Made by a program: the position numbers and the translations under genes. The notes beneath the pieces were generated by a model that was not told the origin of the DNA, ran no database searches, and saw nothing but the letters and a program-made list of their open reading frames with translations. Below are positions 46,023-55,289 of a DNA stretch of 64,000 bases, piece by piece. This stretch comes from Phaeobacter porticola (GTDB taxonomy: Bacteria > Pseudomonadota > Alphaproteobacteria > Rhodobacterales > Rhodobacteraceae). The stretch is taken from the NCBI RefSeq assembly GCF_001888185.1, contig NZ_CP016368.1, positions 1 to 64,000 of the forward strand, read 5' to 3'. How positions within the stretch are numbered: the stretch's first letter is position 1; every line of letters starts with the position of its first letter.

Positions 46023-46747
46023 TGACGCCTGTGACCACACGCCTTGCCGGGCTGCTTTCCCTTCTAGGCCTGCTGGTGCTGACCGCCTGTAGCCGCGGAC
46101 CGGACGCGCCGCCCCTGCAGGTCGAACTTCTAAGCAACCTCTCCGACCGGGTTGGCACCCGGCTGTCCGGGGGCAAGGCGGATCCGGCCGCGCGCCCGCC
46201 GCTGACCCGCGCCGGTCTGAATGAGATCAAAGACCCCTATATCGAGGTCACCATCGAGAAAAACGATGTCTTTGCCTATCTGTCGCGCCAGCAGCTGCGC
46301 CGCGATGACAGCCCCGGCACAGTGGCGGTCTGGCGCACCGAGGACAATATCAGCCTGACCCTGCGCAACGGCGTTCTGGTGGCCACCCGCAACCTTGGCA
46401 ATGACATCCTGTCCAGTTCGGCCTTGGTGGATGGGCAGGGCGCGGATGGTCCCGCTCATAGCGGCGCGCGGCGCTATCATATCCGCGGGCTGGACAATGG
46501 CGCCTGGCAGCTGGATATGCTCTGCGCCCGCCGCGATCTGGGTGCTGATCCCATCGAGATCGTCGAACTGCGCTATCCCACCCGCCATATTCAGGAACGC
46601 TGTCAGCCCAGCCAGCCGGGGCGCAGCGGTGAGATCGTCAATGACTACTGGGTAGATTCGCGCAGCGGCCGGGTCTGGCAATCACGCCAATGGGCCGGTC
46701 CCAATGTGGGCTATCTGCGCATCCGGCAGCTGACCACCGGCGGCTGA
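46019..46747 (+). CDS. yjbF: YjbF-like lipoprotein
   Basis: 242 residues. Signal with lipobox LLVLTACS (Cys about residue 24). The body fits the YjbF/GfcB family: an ITLRNGVLVATRNLGND-like stretch (here SLTLRNGVLVATRNLGNDI) and the late DYWVDSRSGRVWQSRQWAGP. It is coupled to the YjbH-like gene by an ATGA overlap and lies before the YjbE-like gene. It is a periplasm-facing part of the exopolysaccharide secretion set. Confidence 0.9.
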   Translation: MMTPVTTRLAGLLSLLGLLVLTACSRGPDAPPLQVELLSNLSDRVGTRLSGGKADPAARPPLTRAGLNEIKDPYIEVTIEKNDVFAYLSRQQLRRDDSPGTVAVWRTEDNISLTLRNGVLVATRNLGNDILSSSALVDGQGADGPAHSGARRYHIRGLDNGAWQLDMLCARRDLGADPIEIVELRYPTRHIQERCQPSQPGRSGEIVNDYWVDSRSGRVWQSRQWAGPNVGYLRIRQLTTGG

Positions 46748-46927
46748 TCTCCGTCCTGAAGTTATAAAAACAAGCGGTTTGGGACCATATTCACCCAAAT
46801 GAGCGATATCTCGGCAACGGCGGAAAAAAATTTCCAACCATCGGGATATTGCTGCTAAAAGCTGCGTTGAATTCACAAGGTAACTCACCTACTCTCGGCG
46901 CAACGGTCTCCAAAGGAGTTTTGGATT

Positions 46928-47131
46928 ATGAACAAGTTCTTCGCAGCAATCGCTCTGGCCACTCTGGCCACAACCGCTTCCGCTCAGGAAGAAGGCACCC
47001 CGACCCTGCTCGGCGGTACCGGTCTGGAACAAGGCACTCTGATCGCAGGCGGCGTTGCCGGTGCGGTCATTCTGGGTGTGATCCTGAACGACGACGACGA
47101 AACCAGCACCACCACAACCACCACCAACTGA
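46928..47131 (+). CDS. Small YjbE/GfcA-like exported protein
   Basis: 67 residues. Signal peptide MNKFFAAIALATLATTASA, then a Gly-rich hydrophobic segment (GGVAGAVILGVIL) and a tail of Asp and seven Thr residues. Size, Gly segment and Thr-rich end resemble E. coli YjbE/GfcA. A strong ribosome site AAAGGAG is nine bases before the ATG. Codon choice (AAC, GAC, ACC) suggests high expression. It has its own terminator at 47235. A YjbG/GfcC homologue was not found here. Confidence 0.7.
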   Translation: MNKFFAAIALATLATTASAQEEGTPTLLGGTGLEQGTLIAGGVAGAVILGVILNDDDETSTTTTTTN

Positions 47132-47234
47132 TCGCTTGCGATCTGACGGGTGTGGCGGATCTGCCCAGTGCATCTGACACTGCGGATTTCACTCTCAGGC
47201 TGACACCGTCTTATGAATGACCATCCAAGGATGG

Positions 47235-47261
47235 AAAAAGCGGGCCACTGGCCCGCTTTTT
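47235..47261. terminator. Bidirectional terminator after the YjbE-like gene
   Basis: Perfect 12-bp stem AAAAAGCGGGCC / GGCCCGCTTTTT with an ACT loop, between convergent genes. Confidence 0.95.
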
Positions 47262-47302
47262 GCGTTAGAGTCTTCTGCGATTGATGTCTCCGACGGCAGG
47301 CG

Positions 47303-48058
47303 TCACCCCACCCGGCGCAGAAACGCTCGCGTGCGCGGGTCCTGCGGTGCATCAAAGATCTGCGCCGGCGGGCCCTGTTCGACAATGCGCCCGCCTTCCA
47401 TGAACACCACCCGATCGGCGATTTCGCGGGCGAACTGCATCTCATGGGTGACGATCAGCATGGTCTGGCGCTCTTCGGCGACCTTATGCATCAGCGCCAG
47501 CACCTCACCCACCCATTCGGGATCCAGCGCCGAGGTCGGCTCGTCAAACAGCATCAATTCTGCCCCCAGCGCCATCGCCCGGCCAATGCCGACGCGCTGC
47601 TGCTGGCCGCCGGACAGGCTGGCGGGATAGGCATCAGCCTTATCCGCCAGACCGGTCTCTGCCAGAATCTCACGGGCGCGGGCCTCAGCCTCGGCGCGGG
47701 GCTGTTTCTGCACGGTGATCAGCGCCTCCATGATGTTTTCCGCCGCCGTCTTATTGGCAAACAGCGCATAGTTCTGAAACACAAAGGCGGTGCGCCGGCG
47801 CAGGGCCAGGATCTCCGCCTTGCTGGCGCGGGCAGCCTCCACCTCCAGATCCCCAATGCGGATCAATCCCGCATCGGGGGCATCCAGAAAATTGAGACAG
47901 CGCAGCAGCGTCGATTTACCGGTGCCCGAAGGGCCGATAATGACAATACGCTCGCCGGGCTGAATGGTCAGGTCGATGCCATCCAGCACCACGCTGTCGC
48001 CAAAGGTCTTGCGCAGCCCGGAGATGGAAATGGCCGGGCCCTGTGTTGTGTCTGTCAT
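47303..48058 (-). CDS. Polar amino-acid ABC transporter ATPase
   Basis: 251 residues, ATPase of a GlnQ/TcyC type importer. Walker [10 protein letters not shown], signature [15 protein letters not shown] and Walker [15 protein letters not shown] are intact. The gene follows the permease gene in the same operon. Two starts are possible: ATG 48058 with GAGGGACG just upstream (chosen) or ATG 48070 overlapping the permease stop. It is the last gene of the transporter operon, and the terminator 47235-47261 lies beyond. Confidence 0.92.
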   Translation of the reverse strand: MTDTTQGPAISISGLRKTFGDSVVLDGIDLTIQPGERIVIIGPSGTGKSTLLRCLNFLDAPDAGLIRIGDLEVEAARASKAEILALRRRTAFVFQNYALFANKTAAENIMEALITVQKQPRAEAEARAREILAETGLADKADAYPASLSGGQQQRVGIGRAMALGAELMLFDEPTSALDPEWVGEVLALMHKVAEERQTMLIVTHEMQFAREIADRVVFMEGGRIVEQGPPAQIFDAPQDPRTRAFLRRVG

Positions 48059-48066
48059 TGCGTCCC

Positions 48067-48741
48067 TCATCGGGCATAAGCCTTGTTCAGATGGGTCTCC
48101 AGCCGTCGCTGCACCAGCGACAGCGCCTCCACCAGGATCCAGTAGATCACCGCCACCACCAGGAAGGCCTCAAAATAAAGGAAACTGCCGGCCGCCTCTT
48201 TCTGGGTAGCGCCCATCATTTCGGTCACCCCCAGCGTAAACGCCAGCGAGGTGCCCTTGATCATGTCGATGAAGTAATTGACCAGCGTCGGCGCTGCGAT
48301 CCGGGCCGCCTGCGGCAGCACGATGCGGCGCATCATCTGGCCACGGGTCATACCGATCGACTGCGCCGCCTCCCATTGGCTGCGATCCACCCCCAGAATG
48401 GCGGCGCGGATGCTTTCGGCCATATAGGCGGCAAAATGCAGGGTCAGCCCCATGATTGCAGCACTGACCCCATTGATCTGGGTCAGCACCGACAACACCT
48501 GTGGCAGCCCGTAGTAGAACAGGAACAGCTGCACCAGCAGCGGCGTGCCGCGAAAGAAGCTGATGAACAGCACCACCAGCTGATCCAGCACCGGGATCCG
48601 CAGCACCCGTTCCACCGCCAGAAGCGACGCCAGAACCAGCGCCAGCACCATGGCCACCACCGCCATGAACAGCGTCAGCGGCACATAGCTCAGCAGCACC
48701 GGCACCAGACCCAGCATATAGGCGATGTCCAACCCCTGCAT
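48067..48741 (-). CDS. Polar amino-acid ABC transporter permease
   Basis: 224 residues with about five membrane segments and the EAA loop [23 protein letters not shown], a hallmark of HisM/GlnP-type permeases (EAAxxxG). It lies between the binding-protein gene and the ATPase gene, with short gaps, so the three form an operon. Confidence 0.92.
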   Translation of the reverse strand: MQGLDIAYMLGLVPVLLSYVPLTLFMAVVAMVLALVLASLLAVERVLRIPVLDQLVVLFISFFRGTPLLVQLFLFYYGLPQVLSVLTQINGVSAAIMGLTLHFAAYMAESIRAAILGVDRSQWEAAQSIGMTRGQMMRRIVLPQAARIAAPTLVNYFIDMIKGTSLAFTLGVTEMMGATQKEAAGSFLYFEAFLVVAVIYWILVEALSLVQRRLETHLNKAYAR

Positions 48742-48749
48742 TTACCGGC

Positions 48750-49526
48750 TCACTTCTCAGCCGGGGCGGAAACCGCCGTAATATCGGTGCCGAACCATTT
48801 TTGCGAGATTTCCGCCAGCTTGCCGCCCTCGCGCAGCGTGCTCAGCGCCACATCCACCCGGTCGCGCAGCGCCAGGCTGTCCGCGTCCTGACGGAACGGC
48901 AGCGCATTGCGGATCTCAGAGAACGGCGCGCCCGCCAACGCCAGCGGCAGCGGGCTTTCCTGAATCAATTGCGCCGAAGACACCCGGTCCATCACAAAGG
49001 CATCGACCCGCCCCAGCGCCGTATCCTGAGCGATATTGGCCTCATAGGTTTTGATCTCGATCTTGTCGGCCTGCGGCAGCTCCCGCAGCAATTGCTCGAA
49101 ATTGGAGCCAAGATTTACCGCCACGGTCTTGCCTGCGAGATCAGCGGGGCCTGCGATACTGTCCTCATTGCCGCGTTTCACCACCACCTGAGCGCCGTCA
49201 ATGACATAGGCCTGGGTAAAGGCGAATTTGGCGCTGCGCTCTGGCGTGATGGTGATCTGGTTGGCAATGGTGTCGATGCGGTCGGATTCCAGCGCGCCGA
49301 TCAGACCGGAAAACGACATGGTGACAAATTCCACCTCAAGACCGGTTTCCTCGGCCACGGCGTTCATCACATCCACCTCGAACCCCTGCAACACGTCCTG
49401 ACGCACAAAGGTAAAGGGAAAATACCCGCCCGACATGCCGACACGCAGCGTGTCGGAGGCAAAGGCGGACGGTGCGGCAGTCAGGCTCGCAGCGACAGCC
49501 GCGGCCCAGGCAAATGGTTTCATCAT
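48750..49526 (-). CDS. Periplasmic amino-acid (cystine-like) binding protein
   Basis: 258 residues. Signal peptide AWAAAVAASLTAAPSAFA, then SBP_bac_3 features: LRVGMSGGYFPFTF, LQGFEVDVMNAVAEE, SFSGLIGALESDRIDTI and TITPERS. The overall pattern resembles FliY/TcyA cystine-binding proteins, but the ligand cannot be read from sequence. ATG at 49524-49526 follows AGGATT. First gene of the operon, 272 bases downstream of the NRPS stop and co-directional with it. Confidence 0.88.
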   Translation of the reverse strand: MMKPFAWAAAVAASLTAAPSAFASDTLRVGMSGGYFPFTFVRQDVLQGFEVDVMNAVAEETGLEVEFVTMSFSGLIGALESDRIDTIANQITITPERSAKFAFTQAYVIDGAQVVVKRGNEDSIAGPADLAGKTVAVNLGSNFEQLLRELPQADKIEIKTYEANIAQDTALGRVDAFVMDRVSSAQLIQESPLPLALAGAPFSEIRNALPFRQDADSLALRDRVDVALSTLREGGKLAEISQKWFGTDITAVSAPAEK

Positions 49527-49613
49527 GATACGGGAATCCTTTTGAGTTCAGCCCCGACCTAATCCCCCTGACGCCGGGGACCAAGATGTCACAGGCCGGG
49601 ACATGGCAAATAA

Positions 49614-49646
49614 GCCCGCCCGTTCGCAGGCAGGCCACGGGCGGGG
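49614..49646 (-). terminator. Probable terminator of the NRPS transcript
   Basis: Perfect 9-bp stem CCCGCCCGT / ACGGGCGGG with a 13-base loop; on the minus strand it is followed by CTTATTT. It separates the NRPS from the transporter operon. Confidence 0.6.
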
Positions 49647-49797
49647 GACCGGTTCATATGACAGACGCCGCAGGACGGGAATTTGTTCCCCCAGCGGGCG
49701 TGGTTTTGCGAATTTGTTCTGATCAGGGTGGAGAAAAGCCCAGGATCCGCTGCGGATCTGTTTGTCCCTTGGCCAGGCTTATCCCGTTGTCACGCCC

Positions 49798-52700
49798 TTA
49801 TTGCGGATCCGAGCGCTGCATGATGCGGGTCATATGCTGGGCCAGATCCTGCACATTCGGCTCCTGCAGGATCGACAGATGGGATCCCGGCACCTCGATC
49901 AGCTCAAACCCCGCCGCCGCCACCGGCGCCCAGCCCAGCCCCTGACGCAGCGCTTCGGGGCTGTCAAACAGATCATCGCCGGCCCGGAACACCGTCAGCG
50001 GCGTGGCCAGCGGCTCCGGCGTGTAGCGCTCCACCGATTGCTGGTTGGCCGCGATCAGCGCCTCGATCGACAGGGAACCACCGCCGCCGGTCCACTCCAG
50101 CCGCCGCCGTTCAAAGGAATTGCGCAATGTCTCAATCCGGTGGCGGGCCACATGGCCCAGATAGGCCGGTCCCATGCGCCGGAGCAGCCCCAGATGGGCA
50201 CCCAGTCTGGCCCGCCCCTGCACCCGGCTGCGCCCGGCCGGGCCTTCGGCATCAAACAGCGCCAGCACGCCCAGTTCGCGCCCCGCTTCCAACAGCTGGC
50301 GCGCCAGTTCAAAGGCAAAATAGCTGCCCAGAGACACCGCCGCCAGATGCACGACCCCGCTGGGGTAATGGGTCTGGATTTCCTCCAGGTACAGTTTTGC
50401 GGTGGCGCGCACCCCGGTGGGGGTGCTGCTGTCCAACAGGCCGATGCTCAGCCCATAGACCGGCTGGTCCGGGCCAAGCGCAGCAGCCAGCGGGCGATAG
50501 AACTCTTCGTTGCGCCCCAGCACATGGACGCCGAACAGCGGCGCACGCGCCGTGCCATCCTGAATGATCACCAGATGATCGGGCAGGGTGTGGCCTTCCG
50601 GTGTTTCCGGGGTGTCGCCGCCCCCATCTCCCGGGCTCAGCGCGTCTGTCAGCGCCGCCGCCAGCGCCCGGGGGCTGGGGGTCAGATGCAGTGCCGCCAG
50701 GCTCAGCCGCTGGCCCAGTTCCGCCTCGATCCGGCCAATCAGCCGCATCGCCAGCAGGGAATGGCCACCGCGGTCATAGAAACTGTCATCCACGCCCAGA
50801 TCGGGCTGGCCCAGCAGATCCGCCATCATCGCCACCAGCTGCTGCGCCAGCGGCGAGGGCGGGGCGCTGGTGTCAATCACCGCGCCGCCGTTGCGGCGCA
50901 GGCGCAGGCCGCTTGATGCCTGTGTCGGCGCGGGCAGGGCGGCCATGTCGATCTTGCCCCCGGCAGTGCGGGGAAACGCCGCCACCGGCACCAGCGCCGG
51001 GCGCATATGGGCGGGCAGGTCGCGCTGCACCACCTGTTGCAGCCTCGCCAGATCCGGGCGGGTATCGCCAGCCATTTCTTCCGCGCCAGCCTCCCGAATG
51101 CCCCGCACCCAGCAACAGAGCTGCGCCGCCGGTCCGTCCTTGCCATGCACCGCCACCAGCGCCTGCACCTCCGGGTGGGCGCGTTCCAGCACCTGCTCCA
51201 CATGGCGCAGATCAATGCGAAAGCCGCGCAGTTTGACCTGCCGGTCCTGCCGCCCGAGAAAGGCCAGCGTGCCATCTGCCCGCCAGGCCGCGCGATCGCC
51301 GGTGCGATAGATCCGCGTCGGCACCGCCCCCCGCGGCACAAAAGGATCGGGGCGAAACACTTTTGCGGTTTCCGCCGGCCGCCCGATATAGCCATCACTC
51401 ACCGCCGGGCCGCCAATCCACAGATCCCCGGCCACGCCATCCGGGACCAGACTGCCATCAACCGCCAGCACATAGGCGCGGGCATGGGCGGTGGGGCGGC
51501 CGATGGGCACCTCTTCACCCACATGCACAGGGCGATCCTGATCAAGACCCGGATCATGCAGCGTACAGGTGATGGTGGTTTCCGTCGGCCCGTAGCCATT
51601 GAGCCAGCGCACCCCCGGCACCAGCTGCTGCCAGCGTGCCAGTGCCTGCGGGCTGACCTGCTCGCCGCCGACGATCACCAGCCGCACTGAAGATGGCAGG
51701 CCGCGATCCCTGTCGGCCATCACATCACACAACACATGCCAAAAGGCGGTCGGCAGGTTCAGCACCGTCAGTTCCAGCGCCGCCACCCGGTCCAGAAACA
51801 ACCCCGGCGCCCCAATCATATCCGGCGCACGCAGCACCACGCAGGCCCCGGCCAACAGGCTGGGCAGCACCTCCTCAATGGCCACGTCAAAGGACAGGCT
51901 GGCGAATTGCAGCACCCGGTCGCTGGCCTCCAGGCCAAAGGCGGCGGTGATGGCGCTGGCATGGGCCAGCAAGGCCCGCATCGGCACCCGCACCCCCTTG
52001 GGCCGCCCGGTGGAGCCGGAGGTATAGATCACATAAGCCAGCCGCGCAGGGTCCGGTGTGCTCGGGGTCGGACGGGGCGCCATCTGCGGACCCCGGCCTG
52101 TGGCAGAGAGCTCAGGATTCACCCAGATCAGCCCCTCAGGTGTCAGCGCAGCGGCATCTTTGCTTTTCGTAGACCCTGAATCGACCCCGTATTCAGGCCC
52201 GCCAATGCCCAGCCGCGCACCGCTGTCTGTCAGCATATGGGCGATCACAGCCGTCGGATAGGTCGGGTCTATCGGCAGGAAGGCCGCCCCCACTTTCAGC
52301 ACCGCCAGCATGGCAATGACGAACTCCGGGCTGCGCGGCAGGCAGATGGCGATGATCTCGCTGGAAGCCACGCCGCGCGCCTGCAATTCCACTGCCAGCC
52401 GGTCGGCACGGGCGTGCAATTCGCCATGGCTGAGCACATCTGTCTCTGGCGCCATCTGCAACGCCGGGGCGTCAGGGGTCAGCGCCGCAGTGATCTCCAG
52501 CCGATTGGCCAGACACGAGGGGCCAGCGGCCATATCGCGGGCCAGCGCCTGCGCCGCCGCCGGGTCCGGCCGCCCTTGCCGCAACAGCTGCGCCCGTTCG
52601 TCCTCTGGCAGCATCACCAGATCGCTGAGCAGCATATCCGGCGGCGCGTCGGCAAGGCTGCGCAGCAGCTGGCACAGATGGTCCAGCATGCGGCCCACCT

Positions 52701-54117
52701 GCGCGTCAGGCAGCCTCTCGGGGTCATATTCCAGCATCAACAGCGGTCGGGCGTCGCCATAGACCGCGAGGGTCAGCGGCATCGCCCCCTCTTCGCGCAG
52801 CTCGACCCGGCGATCACACCAGGGGCTGCTGTCATCCTCGTCTCTCAGGCTGCGCATCCGGTCGTTCAGACTGTCGCGTTCAAACATCACCATGGTGTCA
52901 AACAGCGGCACACTGCCGGGCAGCCCGCACCAGCGGCGCATCTCCGCCAGCGAAGCCTGCTCATGCGCGCGCAGCCCCACCGCGTCGCGGCGCAAACGCG
53001 CCAGCAGCCCGCCGACTGTCTGCTCCCCCGACAGATGCACATACAAAGGCACCGTATTGATCAGACAGCCCACCGTGCGCCCGCAGCCCTCCAGCAGATA
53101 GCGCCCCGAGCGGGTGACCCCAAAGAGCGCCGTATCCCGTCCGCTCCAGCGCGCCACCAACAGCCCCCAGGCGGCATGGATCATATTGGCCAGGGTCGCC
53201 GTCCCGATATCATCCGCCCCGATATCATCCGCCGCGGTGACCGCTGCGGCGCGCTGCATCAGCACGCGCCGCAGCTCGGCTGGCAGCTGCCGCTGTAGAA
53301 TCCGCTTGCGCCCCTGCGCCGTCTCCCCAGCTGGCCCATCATCCGGCCCATCATCCGGTCCATCATCCGGCCCATCATCCGGCCTGTGCCGTCCGCTCAG
53401 CTGGGCAATCTGGTTGGGGGTTTCAAACCCCTCCAGATGGGTCCGGAAAAACGCCTGGCTGTCTGGCTGCTCTGACACCGCCGCCACCGCCGGGCTGAAG
53501 GCATCAAACCCGGTCACGGGCGTGGTTTCTGTCGGCAGTTTCCCCTGTTTCAGCGCGGCAAAGACATCCTCCAGCACCACCGCCATGCTGCGGCCATCGA
53601 CCAGCACATGGTGGATGGTCCAGACCATCACCGATTGGTTCGGCCCCAGCCGCGCCAGCATCACCCGCCAGGAGACGGCCTGATCCAGGGCGCAGCCCCG
53701 GTTGCGGTCCTGTGCCAGAAACTGCTCCAGCCGCGCGGCCTGACTCTCTGCGTCCAGCCCCTGCCAATCCTGTGTTTCAAGGGCGATCAGGGGCTCAGCC
53801 TCGGCCACCGGCGCAACCCGCAAGACCGGCACGGGACAGCCTTGCCACAGCACCGCACTGCGCAGCACCGGATGGCGCACACAGACCTGCTGCCAGGCTT
53901 TGCGCAGCGCCTTGGGGGCCGGCGCCTCGGCATCCAGATGCACCACAATCTGTTCCAGATTGACCCACGGCCGCCCCGCGGCGGCGCTTTCATAGAGCAG
54001 CCCCTGCTGCATGGGGGTCAGGGCAATATCCTGTGCGGTTGCCTTTGCAGCCGACGCCGCCGCCCCGCCTGTTGAGGAGGGCGTGCCAGGCGTTGAGGCC
54101 TGCGAAATATCTGTCAT
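49798..54117 (-). CDS. Single-module non-ribosomal peptide synthetase (C-A-T-TE)
   Basis: 1439 residues. Condensation domain about 25-480 with the catalytic HHVLVDG at 169. Adenylation domain about 500-1060 with TSGSTGRPKG (699), FDVAIEEV, GYGPTETT, YRTGDRA and the PRTAGGKIDM lysine. Thiolation domain with GGHSL (Ser 1120). C-terminal thioesterase with the nucleophile Ser in AVSLGS (1262), Ala replacing the usual first Gly, and a GSHLSIL near the end that supplies His. A starter C domain and a terminal TE fit condensation of an acyl or peptidyl donor in trans with one amino acid. ATG 54117 follows AAGGGGGG; an upstream ATG at 54138 is not used. Product unknown. Confidence 0.93.
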   Translation of the reverse strand: MTDISQASTPGTPSSTGGAAASAAKATAQDIALTPMQQGLLYESAAAGRPWVNLEQIVVHLDAEAPAPKALRKAWQQVCVRHPVLRSAVLWQGCPVPVLRVAPVAEAEPLIALETQDWQGLDAESQAARLEQFLAQDRNRGCALDQAVSWRVMLARLGPNQSVMVWTIHHVLVDGRSMAVVLEDVFAALKQGKLPTETTPVTGFDAFSPAVAAVSEQPDSQAFFRTHLEGFETPNQIAQLSGRHRPDDGPDDGPDDGPDDGPAGETAQGRKRILQRQLPAELRRVLMQRAAAVTAADDIGADDIGTATLANMIHAAWGLLVARWSGRDTALFGVTRSGRYLLEGCGRTVGCLINTVPLYVHLSGEQTVGGLLARLRRDAVGLRAHEQASLAEMRRWCGLPGSVPLFDTMVMFERDSLNDRMRSLRDEDDSSPWCDRRVELREEGAMPLTLAVYGDARPLLMLEYDPERLPDAQVGRMLDHLCQLLRSLADAPPDMLLSDLVMLPEDERAQLLRQGRPDPAAAQALARDMAAGPSCLANRLEITAALTPDAPALQMAPETDVLSHGELHARADRLAVELQARGVASSEIIAICLPRSPEFVIAMLAVLKVGAAFLPIDPTYPTAVIAHMLTDSGARLGIGGPEYGVDSGSTKSKDAAALTPEGLIWVNPELSATGRGPQMAPRPTPSTPDPARLAYVIYTSGSTGRPKGVRVPMRALLAHASAITAAFGLEASDRVLQFASLSFDVAIEEVLPSLLAGACVVLRAPDMIGAPGLFLDRVAALELTVLNLPTAFWHVLCDVMADRDRGLPSSVRLVIVGGEQVSPQALARWQQLVPGVRWLNGYGPTETTITCTLHDPGLDQDRPVHVGEEVPIGRPTAHARAYVLAVDGSLVPDGVAGDLWIGGPAVSDGYIGRPAETAKVFRPDPFVPRGAVPTRIYRTGDRAAWRADGTLAFLGRQDRQVKLRGFRIDLRHVEQVLERAHPEVQALVAVHGKDGPAAQLCCWVRGIREAGAEEMAGDTRPDLARLQQVVQRDLPAHMRPALVPVAAFPRTAGGKIDMAALPAPTQASSGLRLRRNGGAVIDTSAPPSPLAQQLVAMMADLLGQPDLGVDDSFYDRGGHSLLAMRLIGRIEAELGQRLSLAALHLTPSPRALAAALTDALSPGDGGGDTPETPEGHTLPDHLVIIQDGTARAPLFGVHVLGRNEEFYRPLAAALGPDQPVYGLSIGLLDSSTPTGVRATAKLYLEEIQTHYPSGVVHLAAVSLGSYFAFELARQLLEAGRELGVLALFDAEGPAGRSRVQGRARLGAHLGLLRRMGPAYLGHVARHRIETLRNSFERRRLEWTGGGGSLSIEALIAANQQSVERYTPEPLATPLTVFRAGDDLFDSPEALRQGLGWAPVAAAGFELIEVPGSHLSILQEPNVQDLAQHMTRIMQRSDPQ
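53333..53380 (-). repeat. Four 12-bp in-frame repeats in the NRPS gene
   Basis: GGCCCATCATCC occurs four times in tandem (one copy with T for C). It encodes Asp-Asp-Gly-Pro four times (residues about 246-262) in the condensation domain. Length may vary without frameshift. Confidence 0.85.
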
Positions 54118-54348
54118 GATGCCCCCCCTTAGTGACATCGGGCCTGGGCACTCCCGATGTCATATCTTTAACTTTTGCCGCAGCCAGATGACCTGGATAC
54201 CACGGCAGGCTTAACATCCACTTTGGGGGGCAAACCCATGCGTCAGCAACACCCCCATGTCCACCGCCGCAGAGCCAAGGCTATCAGACCTGGGGACCAT
54301 GGGGCAATAAAACACCTGTAAAGGAACGCCACACGTGTGAGCGATACC
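54118..54348. promoter_or_regulatory. NRPS upstream region
   Basis: 231 bases between the NRPS start and the IS30 remnant. It must hold the NRPS promoter, including a stretch TCATATCTTTAACTTTTGCC near 54161. I could not identify clear boxes. The IS remnant lies directly upstream and might influence expression. Confidence 0.4.
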
Positions 54349-55133
54349 TGAACCGCGACTCCTATTGGCTTTGAGGGTAGGGGGATCGACCCATTTCCTC
54401 CATCATCTTTTCCCGGAACACCTCTGCTGGTGTCTTCCAATCGAGACACTTGCGGGGCGTGTTGTTGAGTTGATCACAGATCCGCTTGATGTAGTGGTCT
54501 GTCATCCCCCTGATGTCGCGCTTGCGAGGAAGCCAGCGGCGGGCACGTCGATTGGTGTTCTCGACGGTGCCTTTTGCCAGGGACTGGACGGATCGCAGAA
54601 CCAGGTTTGGGTGCCCAGTTCGGCTTGTAAGTGCGGCCAGCTGACGAACTCTGTGCCGCGGTCGAAAGTTATCGATCTGCGCGCAATCAGGGGCAGGTCT
54701 TTGATCGCTTTCACGATCTTGCCCATCACTGGCTTGGTTCGCTTGTTTGGGTTCTTGAGAATGACGGTGAAGCGACTAACGCGCTCCACAAGTGACGTCA
54801 TCCGGGCGGAACAAGATGCTGACATCGCGATCAAACTTGGGCTTTTGACGCTTGCGGTCACGGCGCGGCGTGCGGTTCTTTCGGTGCAAGGGCAGGTACC
54901 ACCAAAGCTCCTGATCCATGCCTTCTTTGGAGTAGATGTAACGATAGATCGTCTCTTGGCAGACACGTTGTTTCGCACCTTCATAGATCATCCGGTTGCC
55001 GATCTGTTCTGGCGTCCAGCCTTGTTTGATCCGTTCAATCACGCGCTTGCATGCTCAGTTGCGTATAGACCGTTCCCATGCGGTATTCCTCCTATTAGAT
55101 AACTCATTGTTTTCTAATAGAAGTCTCACTTCA
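54349..55133. mobile_element. Degenerate IS30-family element
   Basis: About 785 bases bounded by imperfect 20-bp inverted repeats (54349-54368 and 55114-55133; 15 of 20 positions match). The core is GACTYCTATTRG. The transposase inside has two internal deletions and a frameshift. Length is well below the 1.05-1.1 kb usual for the family. No clear target duplication was seen. Confidence 0.75.
54362..55079 (-). pseudogene. IS30-family transposase remnant
   Basis: Read on the minus strand from ATG 55079 (AGGAGGAATACCGC upstream) the start MGTVYTQLSMQAR is normal. The frame then jumps to ERIKQGWTPEQIG and WWYLPLHRKNRTPRRD, which implies a deletion of the N-terminal DNA-binding part. A second deletion joins FRPDDV directly to VTSLVERVSRF, removing the segment that normally carries the GHWEGDLM block and first catalytic Asp. 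Further on KNPNKRTKPVMGKI and FDRGTEF are intact, then a single G is lost in SPWQKG and the end TVENTNRRARRWLPRKRD continues in another frame. It cannot transpose on its own. Confidence 0.85.
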
Positions 55134-55289
55134 AAGTAGCGCGCACCCGGCGTCGGAAAATGTAAACACCATTCAGAAATGTCACTGGTTGCGCAAAGCA
55201 GAAGTGTCACCAAATGCGCTGCCGGTAGCAAGGCTTAGCAGCCCGGAGACGTCATATATCGTAGGGTTGATAAGCCTTGCGGTGGTTGG

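Noticed and set aside
43875-46040. Long minus-strand open frame opposite the YjbH-like gene
   Set aside because: Composition is that of a GC-rich antisense shadow; the plus-strand gene has a signal peptide and family motifs.
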